DNA of 64,000 nucleotides from Cryptomeria japonica (GCF_030272615.1 NC_081411.1:184257572-184321571), one strand, 5' to 3'. Counted from the first letter of the stretch, positions 11,411-24,739 are shown. Program-made: numbers and translations. The notes: generated from the sequence alone by a model not told the origin.

Positions 11411-12936
11411 TAATGAATACTTGGATATTTTTTAATTTTATGGAGCCATTTAACAACATGACAGTTTTTTTTCTACAGAACCTGTGGATTAAACCATGGT
11501 ATAGCACCCTTCACTAGATAATACTTCATTGTCTTCCATATGGATTGTCCTTTATCTATATATAATATAATTTCATGAAACATTGGATTTCATAACGACC
11601 AGCTTCAACTTTCTATATCCTAAGCTTTTTAGGTCAGCCTATTTATATATCCTAAGCTTTTTAGGGGTGTTTATTACTTCAAGAATGCACATCAACAATT
11701 ATCATTTTGTCAAAAGATACTTTGATTTAATAGCAAAGTCCATGTTGTAAGCACCTAGATGGTACTGAGCTCAAATCTTCTATAATACCAAAAAAAATCA
11801 ATTATCATTTATCGGGAGCAGATCAAAAGTAGCCATCACTTGAGAGCAGGGATCTGTGGGGCACATAGAATATGCACATAATCTAATTAGTAGCAGCCAG
11901 ACTTTCAGAGAATAACAGACAATTCATTGGACGTATCCCATTTATATGTTTTTAGAGCTAATTTTATCTGTAGCAAATGACACAAAGGCTGTCCATGGGC
12001 ATGTGCCATATAAACCAACAATAAAATCATTATCTGTACTGGCTTCGAAAGGACAGTGACACCTCGTGACTAGGCTAGATGCAAGCCACAAGAAAACCGG
12101 GTATCTGTCAGCCACTTTATGATAAACTATCTAGCAGTTTTAATCCACAACCTACTAGATACTCAAATATTTTGGAAAGTTACATTTTCCAGTGCAATGT
12201 CACTGCTAACGTAATACTGTTACTTTCTTTGGCCCGGGTTATTTGTCTTCAGAATGGCTTCTAGTGGCTTTAGTTGCATCTGCTTGTATATAGGCTGATG
12301 TAACAAAATAGCACCACAATAAAACTACTTGCCATGTGCAGCTACTGTATCTGGTTGAGGTATCCATATATGCAGCATTATGGTTTTTCAATTATGTGAA
12401 ACAAACTATCACCTGTGAAAATTTTGCTTATGTCCTATATGTCCCATCAGCTGTGAAGATTCTGTTTTCTGTACATCACATGGCTATAGACTAATACTCA
12501 CTACCCATTAACGTTGTTTAAAATGAAAAAATGCATCTTAAATCAATACACAATTTGTAGCTGCAAATAAAGATGATGAAATTGTCTAAATATGTTGTAG
12601 AATCTTCAAAACTATAGTCACCATCCCAACTCCAGTAATAAAAATAACTTGAAATTTTTAAACGTGCTAAACCCGAACAGAAAGAATAACTTATCATTAT
12701 TGCAAACTGAATAGCTAATAGAAACTGACATATGTCCAAATGCATAGCCTTTAGAATAAGAAGAAAATTTAACATGGTACTCATTCCAAATTTCTCATGC
12801 AGAGGTGTTCCAGAGCAGTACTCATTCGAAATCTCTCATCAAGTGTGCACATGTTGCATTTTGCTTCTTATCCATGTTCTTAAATTTGTTTATATGGTAC
12901 AAAATTGTACGTTTTCAAATTTCAACTACTCCCAAA
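11411..12936. other. Unassigned AT-rich spacer
   Basis: No recognisable gene, RNA or element. Open frames at 12079-12264, 12518-12784 and 12732-13034 show no family signature. Confidence 0.4.
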
Positions 12937-13106
12937 TTTTTATAAATAACATTTTAATTTTCTTCATTTTCCAGGTTCACAAAAGAGAAGATGAAAACAA
13001 TCAAAAGCTAGTTTCTTCAAACTTTTATAAATAACATTTTAATTTTCTTCATTTTCCAGGTTCACAAAAGAGAAGATTAAAACAATCAAAAGCTAGTTTC
13101 TTCAAT
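12937..13106. repeat. 85-base tandem duplication
   Basis: Two nearly identical 85-base copies (12937-13021 and 13022-13106), each containing 'cattttccaggttcacaaaa' and 'caatcaaaagctagtttctt'. Only one or two differences are visible, so the duplication is recent. Confidence 0.95.
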
Positions 13107-13789
13107 TACTGCACAGCTGGATATACCTATAATATTCAAAGCAACATCTGTATTATTTTTGTTTTGTAAATGCAAATTTTGTGCACTGTTCAGTTACATT
13201 CAGAACACGCATAGTATTAGACACCATACTTTCCAAACTGTCACTTTCTACTAGTTTTGAAAACTGGTTCTTAGAACACTACAACCACTTATCATTTTTG
13301 CACTGAATTTCAGTTGTAAACTGTTTTTGAAATTACATTATATGAAAAGGAAAAGTTCCTACTATGTCAAATATAAGATCACCCAAATTTTTAAAATTTA
13401 TCATGTCTCTCTCGTGTACTCGAAATATATATTTAATAACAAAGATTCCTGCAACCAGTAAAATGAGAAAAGTCGTTACCTTTTCATATATACTATTATT
13501 TATTTTATACATTTTTTACATGCTCAAAATAACTTTATACTACTTAATTGTTCTCAACACTTCACTGCATTGCTAGCATGTTTTTAGCTGAAGGCAGGGA
13601 CTCATGCTATCTCACAGCTCTTGTTGTTGTATTGTTTTCAATAAATTAATTAAAAAATTTATATGTATGATACATATTCATATCAGATATTTTCATGCTT
13701 AATAATACTTTTTAAATTACTTTTGTTAAATTTAATAGGATTCTATTTTATAAATGTAAAATTAATTTTCTTTTGAAAGAAGTTAATCT
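13107..13789. other. Unassigned AT-rich spacer
   Basis: No gene or element recognised. Confidence 0.4.
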
Positions 13790-14820
13790 AATTAAATATA
13801 TAAAATTAAATTAATTCATTTAAATCTATAAAATAGATATAAATTAGATTGAATTATGAATTAATTAATTATAGATAGATAATAGGTATTTCTTTAAAAA
13901 ATAATAGATTTATCGAAAACAGCAATAGATAGTTACATAATATTTTAATAATAACTATTGAATTATAATATAAATCATTATAATAATAACAATTGAATTA
14001 TAATATAAATCATTATTTTTTTCTATACCTAAATTGACAATAGGTTGATGATGGATCCATTCCAATTAATGTATGATATAAATTAGATGACCATGATCCT
14101 TTTCTTATAGATATAACTCTCACTACTTAACCGCTTTTGTAAAAATTAGTTCACATTGTTTAAATTTGACCATCTTTGTTTTTTAATTCATATCTTGTAA
14201 TTTAAACTCAACCTCACTTAAACTTTGACATGTATTTTCATCCACCCATCCATTTTTGTAACAATATACTATTCTCTTTTTAATTTATATCATAAAATGC
14301 AACTAAAGCTACTATTCATTTTCTAAACAATTTATTGCCACTTTTTGGGAGTGTCACAGTCATGAAATTATTTTCCTCGAGGGAATCTCCTTTGTGTCAT
14401 ATTTTTTCCACATCTTTTTTACGGCTATGGCCATTTTCTACTTTAAAGGGAGGCCACATATTCTAATCTGTAGAGCCGTATCCGTTTCACACGATAATAG
14501 TGTTGTGACATTATTTACTGATACTACAAGGAAGCATCTTGGCTAGCATTGAAGGTAATTAACAATAAAACAAGATGTCATGTAAACTGACCACGAATAG
14601 CCAAACAGAGAGATCAATCACTGTAGCGTTGGCACTCTTTCGCGAGATCGTAGTCATGGGGTTAATGTTTTTGATGGACTTCCCTCTCTGTCATATATTT
14701 TCCACGCCTTTTTGACAAGATGTTCATTTTTCTCTTTAATTTTTAACGCAATTCTATTATTATAATATGTGGAGGCGTATCCATTTCATAGCATAATACT
14801 GTATATCAATATCCCCACCC
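13790..14820 (+). repeat. Duplicated ankyrin upstream block, copy 2
   Basis: Homologous to 2340-3000 and, in its left part, to 17370-18077. It carries two leader modules (about 14340-14560 and 14620-14810), each with the 'ttttttccac', 'ttttgac' and 'gtagagccgtatcc' style landmarks. Neither is followed by an ankyrin exon until the pseudogene at 15453. A 35-base tandem pair lies at 13946-14016. Confidence 0.7.
13946..14016. repeat. 35-base tandem duplication
   Basis: Two copies of a unit starting 'taataataac' and containing 'attgaattataatataaatc'. Confidence 0.9.
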
Positions 14821-15452
14821 TTCGCTAGTGATGTAGCTTCAGTGTTTAAAAAAGTTTATTCGAAAGAGGCGAATCTAAAGGTGGATAGGTTAGAGAAAAA
14901 AATGAGTGGTCACTATCATACAAATTTTAATTATTAGTACAATTATATTAAACAATGAGACAAAAACGAATCCAAATGACAATTATCTTGGAATGTAACA
15001 TGTAATAGTACAAGTCAGATTATAAGGCGTAAACAAACTTAAAATTGTGAATCCAAGGCCTCGCTTGCACCCAATCCACGTCAAATCTTATATCTGATTA
15101 CACCTTAAGAAAAATTGCGAATCCAGCTAAACAAATATCGTGTAAATCGTCTATGAAAGGTCACTTAAGTAGCTGGTAAATAAATAAATAAATCATTCTA
15201 CGATAAGGCAACGAGGCTCACGTTACCACTCTTTTGGCAGCGTTGTAATGGGATTTGTCTTGTCGATGGAATCACCTCAGTGCCTTTTTTCTTCCACGCC
15301 CTTTTGACGATTATGCCCATCTTCTCCATTCTTTGAACGGAGGCTACATATTCCCTCTGTGGACACGGCATCATACTGTAAGTTGAATTATTTAATGACA
15401 TTTTAATGTAACGAATTGGATAGTGTTGAAGGCAGCAACAAAGAAATTTGCT

Positions 15453-17238
15453 ATGGCAACTGAGCGTGAACAGGCCAGCAAAGGGATCAATCACGACGCG
15501 TACAATGCCGCAGTAAACCTTAAAACAACAATAGAGAGTTATCGACTGAAAGCAGCTCTCAACAGTATTACACCTGGAGGGCAAAATACTCTTCTCCATT
15601 TGGCTGCTAGTGTAGCAAATAGTGCTTTAATTAAAGATATCCAGCAACTCAGTCCTTCCCTCGTGAAGGCTACCAATGCCCAAGGAAATACTGCGCTGCA
15701 CTTGGCTGCTCAGGGAGGTTTTTCTGATGTAGTGGAGGCTCTACTCCAATCAAATGAAAATGGTGTGGATGTTCCCAACAAGCATTATGAGACGGCTCTG
15801 TTCAAAGCCTACGAAAGCGGCGATTTAGACACAGCGAAGATGCCTTTTGACCCAATTCGTCATGTCTACGGCTGAAGACGGTCGACGACAGGACCTGTTT
15901 ATATGTTGCAATAACCAGAGGAGATTCAGGTTAGCCTTTGGAGTTTAGGATTTGTTTGCCTATTCGTTAGTAGCATCTATTAAGTTCTATGTCGATATAA
16001 AAAATTTAGTTAAGATCGTCAATACAATACTACCATGGTTATAGTTGTAACACCAACCTAACCTGCAAATAGTCTAAACCTCGTAATCAAACTTCACCAA
16101 CTAAATATCATTCTATTTTCAAGGTTTTCTTCCACTTCAAATGGTATTAGCACGATTATTAGTGTAATTCAGCTGTTTTTGTTTATCTGTTGATAGAATT
16201 GAATGGTTCTGAATGAGTCCAGAAAGAATTTAATCTAGTTGAATCAAGATTCCAACAATAACCTGGACAAGGACAAGATTGTGTCGAGGATATTAGTTGA
16301 AAAATTTTCAGTCTAAGATGCTCCCATTTCAAATAGAAAAATTAATCTTACAAATGATAAAAAATCTTCTATTAAAAAAATTGTTTTATTATATTGTTCA
16401 TAACATATTACTTCAGCTCTGGTTCATTTACAGTTGATAACATATATATACTGCTTTATTTTTTAAAGTTTAGGAGGGTTTAATGGTTTTATTGTCCATT
16501 TGTAGATTTCATTTTTTTGGGGTTATTTTAGGCGATTAGGGCTGTTTGGTGTTCTTATGTTAAATGACGTTTGCATCGCTTGAACAAAGGTAAACTAGGC
16601 ATTCATTATTTAGCCTTAGCCACATTCTTGAACAAGATCTTATCTAATTTAAGGTACTAAATTTGGATGTCTGTTTTACAGATCTGGTGGGTCATATACT
16701 AGGGTCAAACGCAAAAGATTTAATACAATCTTGCATATAGCTGTTGAACGGAACGATGTGGATACAATAAGGAGTTTAATAGGGGATTGAACCCCAACTT
16801 TGCTACTCTGTTAATGACAAGGAAGAAACTCCGCTTTGTGTGGCAGTGAAATTGGGGCATCTGGAAGCAGTACAATTGTTGATAAAGAAGAGGCCAGACA
16901 CTGTCAAAATACGGAATAGTTGTGGAATGAACGTAGTAAATTTAGCCGCCCAAGTTAGCCATGTGCGAATTGTTGATTACTTGAATGAAAAGGTAGGTTT
17001 GTTAGACTTGGTCAACAAAGGACTTGAGAAATCTCCAGAGGAAAAGCTCCTGCAAAGTGGAGAAAACACAGATCCTTTTTCAAAGATAAGTAACGGAGAC
17101 ACACCTCTGCATATCCCGGCGAAAAGGCCCCTGCAAAGTGGAGAAAACACGCATTCCACAGAAAAGAAGGATCCTTTTTCAGAGATAAGTGAAGGAGACA
17201 CAACTCTTCATATTGCAGCCAGGAAGAAAAACTTCAAT
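15453..17238 (+). pseudogene. Frameshifted ankyrin gene copy lacking the PGG exon (ANK2)
   Basis: Sibling of ANK1. Exon 1 is 15453-15929 from the ATG (MATEREQASKG). It is close to ANK1 exon 1, but a one-base deletion after the ESGDLDT segment brings a TGA at 15873-15875, while the donor CAG/GT at 15929/15930 is kept. Exon 2 (16682-17238) uses the same acceptor and AAT/GTAAGT donor, but has lost about 25 bases after DLIQ and gained a base near 16790, giving two more frame breaks. Its end has an internal duplication: the SGENT..DPFSKIS..GDTPLHI segment occurs twice. After a short piece of intron 2 the homology stops at about 17350, and no exon 3 with the membrane domain exists. It is not a functional protein gene. 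Confidence 0.85.
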
Positions 17239-17339
17239 GTAAGTTTCTTTCTATACTAATCCTCGGTTCGTTACTGCAATTTTTTCCCTAAACCAGCTAT
17301 TCTGCCCGTTCAAGTATACGTTTTGGGTTTGTGCAAGAC

Positions 17340-18077
17340 TTCTTGACCTCTTCAATTAAATATATTAAATTTGCATTAATTCAATTAAATGTATAAATCA
17401 GATATAAACTAGATTGTATTAATGAATTAATTAATGATAGATAGCTAACCGGTATTTTTTCAAAAATAATAGATCTATCAAAAATATAATTTATAAATTA
17501 ATTTTTATGAATAAGATAATCAATTAATATACTTTAAAGATGGGATAAATTATGTAGTAAAATTTTAAAAATTTAGAAATAATAGAAATAAATATATTTA
17601 GTTGATTTTAGTGAGCAATAGTAATTGTCTAATATTTTAATTGTAACTTTTGAATTATAATACAAATCACTATTTTTTAATATTTGGGAAGAAGAATGAT
17701 GAAATCTAATTTTTATTATTCTAAAATTTTATTGTATCATTCTTGCACATTGTGAAATTGATTCCAAGAACCACAGACCATGAAGAAGAAGGAGATTTCA
17801 TTGATTGACAATAGATTGATGATGGTTCCATTCTAATGTATGATGTAAATTAGATGACCGTGATCCTTCTGATAGATATCTCTCACTACTTAGTAGTTTT
17901 GTTAGTTCATATTCTCTCACTACTTAGTAGTTTTGTTAGTTCATATTATTTGACAAAAACTAACAAATCTTTATTTTTGAATTCTTATCTTGTTATTTAA
18001 ACTCAATCTCGCTTAAACTTTAAAATATTTAACAATATATTATTCTCTTTTCCATTTATAAAATGTGAATGAAGCTC
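17340..18077 (+). repeat. Duplicated ankyrin upstream block, copy 3
   Basis: Homologous to 13790-14300 and 2340-2580, and (at 17540-17790) to 2990-3200. It holds a roughly 40-base tandem pair at 17878-17950 ('ctctcactacttagtagttt' twice). The block is cut at 18077 by the poly(A) end of a LINE. Confidence 0.7.
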
Positions 18078-19938
18078 TTTTTTTTTTTTTTTGGGGGGGG
18101 GGGTGTTGTATTGAATCAATGAATAAAGGAAAAAAATACAATAAAGAAGGGCAGTTCAAGGACTGCCACAAGAAATAACAAGTGTCAACATAGTATTACA
18201 GGTGACCAAATACATATACAAAAATTTCTAGCAAGAAGGCCCAAACAAGAGATAACAATTTGTAGCCAAACATGGAGCCACAAACAACATATACAAGGTT
18301 TTGCAACCTAGCAAAAAACCCATAATAAGAGGTAAAATATTTGCAGCCAAACAAGAAGCCACAATTAGAAGATAGTATCATTCATAAACTAACTTAGAAA
18401 CACACATAGCATAAAATTACACTTGAAGGCTGAACTTGAAAAAACTTTGAATTTGTCTTAAACAGGGAATGACTTTTTTGGATAATGGAGAACTTGAAAC
18501 TTAATATAATTCAAGAAGTAATTGATCTTGTTGTTGTTCTTGGTGACACCATGCAATTGAGAGAAAAGAAAGACAATTTGAAACAAGGTGACAGAGTAAA
18601 ACTTTAGAATTTCTATCACCTAGTGAATAGGCTAATTTGAAAACATTGATAAACACCCGTATCTCCATATATTAAGCAAAAAAATTGTCTCATAGAATCT
18701 GCTACCACATTATTATGTAGCTTAGCACCAAACAAATATTTTTTCCAACTCAAGGATTGATTAAATAAGACAAGAAAACGATTAAAAATAATATTCCATT
18801 TTTTTTTCTGGCAATAGGACAGTCCCAAAATATGTGTTTTAGGATTTCATTAATTTGGAAAAATGAGCATTTAATGGGATGGATCATAAATTTCAATCTT
18901 TCCCCAAGTGGCAATTTGTAGCGCAAAACTTTCCAAGCTAAAATTTGAGCATTCACATCAACTTTGGACCTCCAAATTTTCCCACTCAAATTCCTCCACC
19001 TCCTTTCACTAAAAATACACCTACAATGTTTGTTCAATCTAGGGTTCAATGGATCATTTTTAATGGAAAGCAACCAAACTGATATTTAGACAACCAACAC
19101 TAATCTCTGGTAAAATTACAAGGCAATCGGGTGCAAAGTTTCATAATAAGGTCCACAAGGACCATTGATTTCACAAAAATAAGAAAACCTTCAGCCATAT
19201 TGTTTAATTTAAATTTATCCTTCAATGTATGCTATGACGTCCAATTAAAGGAATTGAAATCCCACATATCACCAAATTGATGAAATCCTTTGTTTAAATA
19301 ATAAGAAGCATGTCCAGGAAAGGCAATAGCCAAAGGCAAGCCATGATATTGCACTTGCCTATTCCACCAGATGGAAGAGTTCCTGAAACTAAACCCATCT
19401 TGCAGTGAATTATCTTTCCAACATAAGAACTTATTGGTAACTTGCCAAGCCTTCCATATGGGTTGAAGAGGAAAGGAGGCTTTTAAGAGAAGAAAAGGAG
19501 CAAGCAAAATCTTGTCAACCCAACCAACCTCTTTCCATTTTTTATTGGTTGTAGTAAGAATGTTATGGTGATGAATTAGCTTTTTCCAAGGTTCTTCTCC
19601 TGAAGTTATTTTGATAATCCATTTGGCTACTAAGCCATACCCTTGTGTATTGGGGTCCAAGAGGTGTAAACCAACTTTGGCTTTCGATTAAATGCAATGT
19701 AAACAAGAGGTAGATTTATATTTAGTTTTTCCTTTCCAATTAGTTCACAAAAATTGGTGAATAATTTTATTAATATCGTTATACCCCTACTAAGAAGGCA
19801 TCCAACAAGAAGATTAATAGACATGAGAGGCTAAGAATATCCTATTCACAACTTGAATCTTACCAGCAAAGGACATAAATTTATTTCCCCAAGTCATCAG
19901 CCTATTTCTGAATTTAGAGATGAACCAACTCAACATAT
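18078..19938 (-). mobile_element. LINE (non-LTR retrotransposon), 3' part
   Basis: Minus-strand LINE ending in a 15-base A tract (plus-strand T 18078-18092) preceded by 11 C. At 18750-19073 it encodes the RT-associated zinc-binding region: WRSKVDVNAQILAWKVLR, then KLPLGERL, then ILKHIFWDCPIAR. At 19232-19938 it encodes the end of the reverse transcriptase (for example NRLMTWGNKFMSFAGKIQVV). Several frameshifts and stops make it dead. The reading frame is interrupted at 19939 by element A and resumes on the other side of A at 47040-47106. Family: L1-like plant LINE, from the zf-RVT layout. The rest of its 5' part is not found, because element D begins at 47107. Confidence 0.85.
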
Positions 19939-21260
19939 TGTAACTTCCCCTTCTTTCTTGTGATCACTCGAAGGGTGAAATTAACCCATTTCCACATTCT
20001 CGTGGGTTGTGTTGTGAGGGAATGTATTTTTGACTTAAGAGGACTTCATGAAAATTACTTTTAATTATCTATGGATAACTTGATTTTATAAGTTACTTTA
20101 TTCATTAATCCCAAAGTTTATAAAGTGACTTTATAAAATAAAGTCTATAATTTCAAGTAATGGAGATTTGATAAAGTCAAATTATTTAGAATTTTGCTTG
20201 TGCTTGGCAAGCTGTTCGAAAGTTATTTCCCATATAAATTTTTGTGCGTGAGTTTTTGGTGAAAAGAGAATTCGACTTTGTTTCGGGGATGAGCTCATTT
20301 TTGGGCATTATGGTATCGACATTTTTACAAGAAGTATGAGTTCGGGCGCACCTCTGAGGACATAAACCCTAAGAGGACTATGGATTGGACATAGCCCCAG
20401 TACGCTGGTTTTAGTTGCAGTAGGTTTCACGATTGTGTTTAGCTGGACATTGTTGTAGTTCGGGTCAGAATGCAATCAATGTTCATACATTCGTGCTTTT
20501 TGTTGAAGATGGCAATGATGATGATGTCGTGGTCTACCCTTATTGGCTACCTCGTGACTGTTTAGATGCACAAGTAGACTGGAACAAGAAGGCTAGTGTT
20601 GGCGACAACAAGTTGGGAAGTGTGGAGAGGTTCTAGTGGCGCCACTGCAAGGGCGCCACTCTATCGAAGCTCTCTGCACCAGCATAGAGAATAAATATCC
20701 TTACAGCAGACCATCCTCCAGGATGCAATCAGGAACAACAGGTATATTCGAACAATATGGATTAGATATTAGCTAGAATGGCCAGTCTCCAACCATGAAT
20801 TGAGGTCTGGTATATATATATTAACAACTGAAAATCTTTAATACTGAAATCGATTATAAATCCTTGTATTGCTAAAACATTCTTAAGCCTTAGTAATGAC
20901 CCTGCCTAACTTGTGATGAATGGAAATATGGAAACAAACTGGTAGTGAACTCTAAAAATTTTCTAACCGGAAACATTCTTAGGTTCTAATTATTACTTGT
21001 TCTGTATGAAACAAGTTCGTATATATATATATATATACACACACACATATACATATATATGTATACATATGTGTATATATATATATACATATATGTATGT
21101 ATGTATGTTATATATACATATATATAACATACATACATATATGTATGTATGTATATATACCATACATATATATGTATGTATACATACATACATATATATG
21201 TATGCATACATATATATATATATATATATATATGTGTATATATATATATGTGTATATATA

Positions 21261-21291
<31 letters not shown>

Positions 21292-21805
21292 GTATGCATA
21301 TGTGTATATATGTATGCATATATGTATGTATATATGCATATATGTGTATATATGTATATATGTATGCATATATGTGTATATATGTATGTATACATACATA
21401 TATGTATATCTATGTATACATACATATATGTATATATGTATGCATATATGTGTATATATGTATACATATAGATATATACATATATCTATATGTATACATA
21501 TATACACATATATGCATACATATATACATATATATATATATGTATATATGTGTATATATGTATATATATGTATACATGTTTCTTTTGTCGTGTTGTTATA
21601 GTGATATCTTTCAATACTAAAGTTCCTTGCTACTATTTAGCATATTTATTATGTTTTGGCAAATGAGAATAATTACCATGTGAACCCACACTCTACAAAC
21701 AAAACTTAGTCAAATAACTAGACAAGTGTTTGATGAAATGTCTCAAGGCCAAATCAGTAAGAAAATAAACAAATTTTAGGAGAGAATTAGTAAAGGGTCT
21801 TTACA
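19939..21805 (+). repeat. Element A left LTR
   Basis: 1867 bases, starting TGTAACTTCCCC and ending GGTCTTTACA. It is about 400 bases longer than the right LTR because of the AT/GT microsatellite at 21018-21578. It carries the palindrome AGTGGCGCCACT at 20635-20646. Confidence 0.92.
21018..21578. repeat. Expanded TA/TATG microsatellite
   Basis: About 560 bases of TA, GTAT, CATA and related units inside the left LTR of element A. The right LTR has only about 35 bases of CT/TA repeat at the same place (46768-46800). Long Tyr/Ile/His open frames here are by-products of the repeat. Confidence 0.97.
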
Positions 21806-21806
21806 G

Positions 21807-21819
21807 TGGTATCAGAGCC
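21807..21819 (+). promoter_or_regulatory. Element A primer-binding site (tRNA-iMet)
   Basis: TGGTATCAGAGCC, one base after the LTR end, is the standard complement of the plant initiator tRNA-Met 3' end. Confidence 0.9.
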
Positions 21820-22001
21820 CAAATCCTACCATCCTCTAGGTTCAGTTCAAACAATTCATGCAATCAAGTGACCGTGAAAGGAGGTATTATCAAAAGGAAG
21901 AAAAGAACAGAAATTGGAAACGCCCTCAAATATGGGAAGGTAAAACAGTATCTGAGATCTTAGGGGTCAAATAGGTTTCATCTTCCAGTCCTGTAGAGAG
22001 T

Positions 22002-23283
22002 ATGTGGGATAGGAGAGATGATAGTCCATCACGGAATACTGATGAGAGAGAAGCAAGAGACATTATGAGAGTAATTCAAGAGGAGAAAGAACAAGTAGCC
22101 AATATGTTACAACAACTTACCATTGTTATCCAATAGTTAAGTGTAGCACCACGAAGACCTCCATGCAGCCATGTAGATGGTGGCAGTATGATTGGATCCC
22201 CTTTTGAAGAAAGATCTCCTACATGTTCTACAAATAGGCCATTGATTCCAATGTTTCTAACTAGTAATTAAGAAGAAGAGGTGAACAATGCTAGTGGAGG
22301 CATGTAGCATTTCCAGATAATGTGATGACCATGCATGATCAGTGGAATACTCTTCCACTGCATGTCAGAGCATATTTGACCTTCATCCAATACATGGGAC
22401 AATGAAGGGAAAATGGTAGGACAAGACAAGAATGGAGATGATGGCAACAAAATAAGGAGCTTAAGCGGGCCACTAGTAAACTAACTCTAGCCACATTTGA
22501 TGGAAGTGGAAGGATAAGTGCAAGGGCATGCATTCACAAATTAAACACCTTCTTGACTCTAAAACCAATGAAGGAAGCAAATGTAATCAAGTTTGCAACC
22601 ATGCATTTAGAAGGAAAATCTTATGATTGGTGGCACCATGGCTTAGTGACACAAGACCATGGGTTAATACATTCTTATGAAGAGTTTAGCACTAAGTTGA
22701 TTGTGCACTTTAACAGGAAAGATGTGGAAGTGTATTACAGGGAGTTGGCACAATTAAGACAAGTTGGGTCTTTGGATGCTTATGTTAATGAGTTTCAAAT
22801 AATTGTTGAACTATGGTTCTGGATATGTCTAAAAATAGGAAGATTATATTTTTTGTTGAAGGTCTAAATGATAAGATTAAGGGGATTTTGAAAGTACTCA
22901 AGCCTAAATCACTACAAAACACAATTAAAATGGCAATGGAGCTTGATACCAAATCCACTTCCTATCAGCCACCTAAAAGAAGTTTCAAAGGTTCAAACCC
23001 AAATCTAAAATCTTACAATCGACCCAAGAACCCACTACTTGGGATGGACTTTGATTCTAGGGATGAGTAGAGGATAAAGAAGTTATGCTTCACCTACAAA
23101 GAACCTTGGAATCTTGTGCATAGATGCCTTGGAAAGGGCAAAATATATTATATAGAGGTCACTTCTGATGTTGAGGAGGAGCAGATAGATGACAGCGGAT
23201 CGGAAGATAGAAATAATAATGAACAACATGAGAATCAGGAGGAAACTGCACATGAAATAATAAAAGATAAGGAAGGCTATTAG
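22002..23283 (+). pseudogene. Element A gag
   Basis: Starts near the ATG at 22002 (MWDRRDD). The retrotransposon gag core lies at about 22490-22870, with KFATMHLEGKSYDWWH and LRQVGSLDAYVNEFQ. It packages the element RNA in the capsid-like particle. A zinc knuckle at 23095-23127 keeps C..H..C, but the second cysteine has become tyrosine (CFTYKE). Many stops occur in the N-terminal half and a frame change near 22810. Confidence 0.8.
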
Positions 23284-23325
23284 ATTAATGTGGCTATTGC
23301 TTCACTATTTAGAGTTCCTCTATGT

Positions 23326-23760
23326 CATCCCTTTCAATTAAAGGGAGTACTTAATGGGTAGCGAGTTATTTTTCTACTAGATATGGGTGCCACACAAAAC
23401 TTTATTAATGTGCATATAGTGGTGAGGAGTGAACTACAAGTTGAGGAGATTCCAGTTTTTGGTGTGGAAGTCGTGGGTGGTGATACCTTGAGTTGCACTG
23501 GGATAATTCCTCTGCTTATTTTTCAGATGGGTGATTACACTTTGACCAATGATTTTTATGTGGTTAAGTTAGAGGGGCTTGATGTGATTCTTGGCATGTA
23601 GTGGTTACAGTCTCTTAGCAAATACATGCTAGACCACCATAAGATGCAATTAGAGTTTGTGGACAATAGGAAGAAGGTTGACTTGAAGGCTTTGACGAAT
23701 GAAGGGACTAGAGTAATTTCAACACATTGGATGGAGGCCATTCTCAAACATGATGATTTA
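23326..23760 (+). pseudogene. Element A aspartic protease
   Basis: Retropepsin-like region: FLLDMGATQNFIN is the active-site block, with DMG in place of DTG. GLDVILGM lies at the end, followed by a stop where the family usually has a residue before W. Two TAG codons (about 23359 and 23599) look like mutated CAG. Confidence 0.8.
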
Positions 23761-23779
23761 GAATGGGCAACCCAATGTT

Positions 23780-24720
23780 TTTTTTCTATAAATTTATCTT
23801 TAGGAGGAGGTCAACAACTACATGTAGATATTCAGGTAGTGCTAGACAAGCATAGTGGGGTTTTTGGAGACATTTCTCTAGGTCAACCTCTTGATTGTGG
23901 GTTTGACCATGTTATAGAGTTGGAAGAGGGCACCAAGCCTATCATTACTACACCATATTGTTATTTGAGGAACTTAAAGGAAGAGATTGAAAATACAATT
24001 AAGGAATTACTTGCCATGGGACATATTAGACCAAGCTCTAGCCTGTTTGCTTCTTTAGTGGTCTTAGTGAGAAGGATGGTACATTATAGATTTGTATTGA
24101 TTATCATTCTTTGAACAAAAGGACCATAAAAAACAAGTATCCCATTCCCCAGGTTGATGAGTTACTTGATGAGTTACATGAGGCAATTTACTTTTCGAAG
24201 ATTGATCTTCGATCAAGATACCATCCAATTTATGTTCATGAGGAGGATATTCAAAAGATTATATTTAGATGTCACTATAGACACTATGAGTTCTTAGTGA
24301 TGTAATTTGGTCTAACTAATGCACCTGCTACTTTCTAGTAGTGTACGAATCATATCTTAAATAAGAAGTTGCAAAAAATTGTATTGCCATTCTTCAATGA
24401 TATTATGATATATAGTAGAACATGAGAGGAAGACCTTCAACATATTCCTGAGGTCTTAAGTATCATGGAGGCACAGTTAGTTCACTAAGGTATCCAAATG
24501 TGAGTTTGGAATGATGGAGATTCTATAACTGGGGTATGCGATAGGGATAACTATGTTAAGGTACTCCAAGAAAAGATTTAGGCAATAGTTGACTGACCCC
24601 CACCTAGGAATGTTTCAAACATGAGGGGATTCCTTGGGCTTTGTTCTTATTACATGAGGTTCATTCTCTCAGCTTACAACTCTCCTTATATATCTCACAT
24701 GAAAGGGTGCATTTAGTCGG
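23780..24720 (+). pseudogene. Element A reverse transcriptase
   Basis: Recognised by the GHIRPSSS motif, [28 protein letters not shown] and FFNDIMIYS. The catalytic pair normally read as DD is ND here. At least one frameshift (near 24100) and several stops are present. Confidence 0.85.
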
Positions 24721-24739
24721 TCAGATGATGCACAGGGAA

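Noticed and set aside
20986..21620. Long overlapping ORFs rich in Tyr, Ile and His on both strands
   Set aside because: They are translations of the TA/TATG microsatellite and have no coding meaning.
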